From: Asterella californica
Taxonomy: Eukaryota; Streptophyta; Marchantiopsida; Marchantiales; Aytoniaceae
Length of the DNA: 64,000 nt
Assembly (NCBI GenBank): GCA_036924285.1
Contig: JAYKYS010000004.1
Span: forward strand, 27,374,001 to 27,438,000
Direction: 5' to 3'
The position numbers and the translations under genes are program-made. The notes below the pieces were generated by a model. It saw only the letters and a program-made list of their open reading frames with translations. It had not been told where the DNA came from and searched no databases. Of the stretch, positions 61,151-64,000 are shown piece by piece (positions within the stretch are counted from its first letter, which is position 1; each line of letters begins with the position of its first letter).

Positions 61151-64000
61151 TTGTTGCCTCGACCAACAGTGGAGAAAGATCCTGACAAAGAAGAGTTGAG
61201 TGAGGAAGAGATTGTGAAAAGACTCTCTACCCTGAAGTTTGGTATCAATGTCACTCAAGAGGAGAAAAGTAGATTCCTAGATATATTTCAAAAATATATC
61301 CATGTGTTTGCTTTCAACTACAAGGATTTGAAGGAGGTGATTCTCGAGACTCATCAAATCGAATTGGAAGAGAACGTAAGACCAGTTCGACAGAAGCAGA
61401 GAAGGGTCAATCCTACAACAGCAATGATGGTCAAGGAGGAGATAGACAAGTTGAGGGAGGCGAGTTTCATCTACGAGGTGAAGAACTGAGAATGGGTTTC
61501 ACCCATTGTGATTGTCAAGAAAAAGAATGGTAAGCTGCGAGTGTGCATAGACTATAAGAAGCTGAATGCAGTTACCAAGAAGGATTATTATCCTCTACCA
61601 TTTATAGATGAGATTTTGGAGGAAGTTGCTGGTCATGAGTGGTACAGCTTTGGTGATGGTTATAGTGGATACAACCAGATCAAGATAGCACAAGAGTACC
61701 AGCAGTTGACTACTTTCACTTCTCCTTGGGAAACATTTGCATTTCGAGTGATGCCATTCGGACTGTGTAATGCTCCGGCCACGTTTCAGAGGTTCATGAA
61801 CAAGGTGTTCGAACTATTTGTTCGTGATTTCATTGATGATTTCTGTGTGTACGGAAGAAAGGAGGACCACTTTGATCATGTGATCAAAGTTCTGCAGCGG
61901 TTGGAGCAAGCTAACGCTTCTCTGAATCCAGAGAAGTGCATCTTTGGCTACGAAGAAGGTCTGCTGTTAGGACACATCATTTCCAAGAAGGGGATTGCGG
62001 TAGATCATGAGAAGGTGAAGAAGATTGTGGATCTTCCATTTCCAATCAACTTGACAAAGTTGAGACAGTTTCTTGGGATGGTTGGATATTATCGTAGGTT
62101 TGTCTTTTCCTTCTCAAACAAAGCAATAGCTGTGACTATGTACATGAAGAAGGGAGTTGAGTTTGACTTGACAGTGCATGATCAGAAGGCAAAAGAAGCA
62201 TTTGAGGAGCTGAAAAAGGCATTGGTGATAGCTCCTATACTTGCTAAACCTGAGTGGAGTAAAGCATTTATTCTGTATACGGATGCCTCTAATGTAGCTA
62301 TCGGGTGTACATTAAGTCAGTTAGATGAAGATGGGCATGATCATCCTATAGCTTATGCTAGTAGGCAGATGGTGCCAGCGGAGAAGAATTACTCCGTGAC
62401 TGAACGAGAAGGATTAGCGGTGATCTTTGGATTGAAGAAATTCCGACATTACTTGCTAGGAGGGAAATTTTCCATAGTCACAGATCACAAGACTTTAAAG
62501 TATATCTTTAATAAGCCTAATGCCGAAGGTCGTATTGCTCGTTGGAATATCCTTCTAACAGAATACGATTACGTGATTGAAGATAGACCAGGGAAAAAGC
62601 ATGCGAATGCTTATCTTTTGTCGAGGGCTTATGATGATGAGGGAGAAGAATTGTTTGATGATTCATTTCCAGACGAGCATCTGATGACCATCACAAGCAT
62701 TGAGGAGATACCGGACGAGTACAAGGAAATCTGGAGTTTCTTTGCAGATGGCTCCTTTCCAGAAGGTATGCATACCCGAGAACGTAACGCGTTGATCAAG
62801 AGATGCAAACCTTACACCATGGTGGAGAGAATTCTATTTCATCAAGGAGCAGATGGGTTACTAAGGAGAGCAGTTGGTCAGAAGGAGGCGTTCAAGCTGA
62901 TGCACGAGTTTCACGATGGCACTGTTTGCGGAGGTCACTTTGGTGGTAAGATAACAGCTTTCAAGATTTTGGATGCGGGTTATCACTGGAGAGGGATTTT
63001 TAAGGAGTGTTTAGACTATTGCAAAACTTGCGACGTATGTCAAGCATTTGCTCTGAAGTCTACTAGAACACCTCCGTTACGATCAATTCCAATATTAAGA
63101 CCATTTGAGAAGTGGGGTATTGACTTTGTAGGTCCTCTTAATGAGACACCTCGAGGCAATAGATACATTGTAGTCGTCACTGACTATTGTACCAAGTGGG
63201 TAGAGGCTAGACCTTTGAGTGAGACTAATGAAACAGAAGTCGGTAGATTCCTATGGGAGAGGATCATCACCAGATTTGGATGTCCGTTAGAGTTGGTCTC
63301 AGATAGAGGAGGAGAGTTTGTAGAGAGCATGACTACTGCTATGCTACAACACTTTTCTATCAAGCCACGAGTAACGACCTCATACAAACCAAATGCTAAT
63401 GGTCTGGCGGAGAAGACCAATCTTACACTTTGTATGATGCTCGCCAAAGATGCTGGTGTTGAGACTGCGAAACATACTTGGGATAAGAGGCTACATGCCA
63501 TCTTATGAGAGTATCGAACGACAACAAAGACTTCTACTGGGTACTCTCCATTTCGACTGGTTTATGGAGTGGAGTCCAAGTTGCTCATCCAATTCGAATT
63601 GGATACTTTTCAAACTATTCAACGAAAGTTGAAGAGGTCGAGAGGAGAAGACGTGGTCGGATCAAGAAGGAAGCAACTCATGGAGTTGGAAGAGACCAGA
63701 GCGGTAGCAATGATCTGGATGGGACGAGCTCAAGCGTATCAAAAGAAGAGTTACGACAAACGGTTGGACAAGAGGGAGGTAAAACCTTTTCAAGTCGGAG
63801 ATTGGGTTATGTTGTATGATGCTATCAGATTCAAGAGGGCTAGGAAGAAGTTTCTTCTGAGATATTTTGGTCCTTTTGTTGTAGATAAGGTGTGGAGCAA
63901 CTTCACATTTGATCTTCAGGAGTTGGGAGGAAGGAGATTCGATCGGGTCAACCATGACAAGTTGAAGTTGTTTCATCGACGAAAGTTCTCTCTTCACTCC
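61151..64000 (+). pseudogene. Element D pol: RT, RNase H, integrase (cut by window end)
   Basis: Starts with the pre-RT region (FGINVTQEEKSRFLDIFQKYIHVF). TGA at 61487-61489 precedes EWVSPIVIVKKKNGK, and the long frame 61508-63508 then holds RT (GLCNAPATFQR, FIDDF), RNase H (LYTDASNVAIG) and the integrase core (WGIDFVGP, LVSDRGGEF, ANGLAEKTN). TGA at 63506-63508 sits where C has Trp (ILWEYR). The same frame continues with GDWVMLYDA, RYFGPFVV and HDKLKLFH to the window edge. Three point lesions apart, this pol is well preserved. Confidence 0.93.

Larger units (their letters stand above)
56310..64000 (+). mobile_element. Element D: Ty3/gypsy, same family as C, 3' end outside window
   Basis: Collinear with C in the opposite orientation: 5' LTR, leader ORF, leader repeats, accessory ORFs, gag, PR, RT, RH and INT. 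The window ends inside the integrase C-terminus, just before the expected polypurine tract. It is inserted in the coding region of element M at 56309/56310. It carries a 74-bp deletion across the LTR/primer-site junction and several stops and shifts. Confidence 0.95.

Overview
The window is nuclear DNA of a plant. Two ordinary plant genes sit in a mass of nested LTR retrotransposons. The plant call rests on three things: a gene closely resembling the organellar mTERF protein BSM/RUG2 (mTERF4), a plant-type UFD1-domain/TRAF-zinc-finger gene with four exons, and retrotransposon primer sites that match plant tRNA-Asp and tRNA-Glu. The retroelement lineages look to me like those of non-seed land plants (moss, liverwort or fern grade). 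That last point is a judgement, not a proof.

Layout: 1-7.1 kb, 3' part of a decayed Ty3/gypsy element (A, + strand) and its presumed 3' LTR. 7288-20263, a complete Ty3/gypsy element (B, - strand) with 3.1-kb LTRs, a perfect 5-bp target duplication (ATGTA), a tRNA-Asp primer site, a G-rich polypurine tract, and reading frames inside the U3 part of each LTR. 20.6-28.5 kb, a much older relic (E) of a gag-protease element with diverged LTR-like flanks, an unrecognised conserved protein segment present twice, and an 825-bp direct duplication. 29.9-31.7 kb, mTERF4-like gene (+). 36.5-40.2 kb, UFD1/zinc-finger gene (-). 31.75-36.5 kb is intergenic and holds a long miRNA-precursor-like hairpin.

41.4-64 kb is a nest. 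The host element (M, + strand) encodes gag, aspartic protease and then a Dnmt3-type cytosine-5 DNA methyltransferase. It is split by two copies of another Ty3/gypsy family placed head to head: C (42487-51229, - strand, complete) and D (56310 to beyond the window end, + strand). The reverse transcriptase of M is not visible and should lie beyond D.

The most interesting content is the retrotransposon-borne DNA methyltransferase at 55.0-56.24 kb. DNMT-carrying retrotransposons are published for dinoflagellates and charophyte algae. A copy in what looks like a land-plant genome, placed between protease and the expected RT, deserves attention. The U3-encoded proteins of element B come next, followed by the chain of short stop-start-overlapping frames upstream of gag in the C/D family. 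All retroelement coding regions here carry stops or frameshifts, so these are dead or dying copies. Reading frames are given as they stand.
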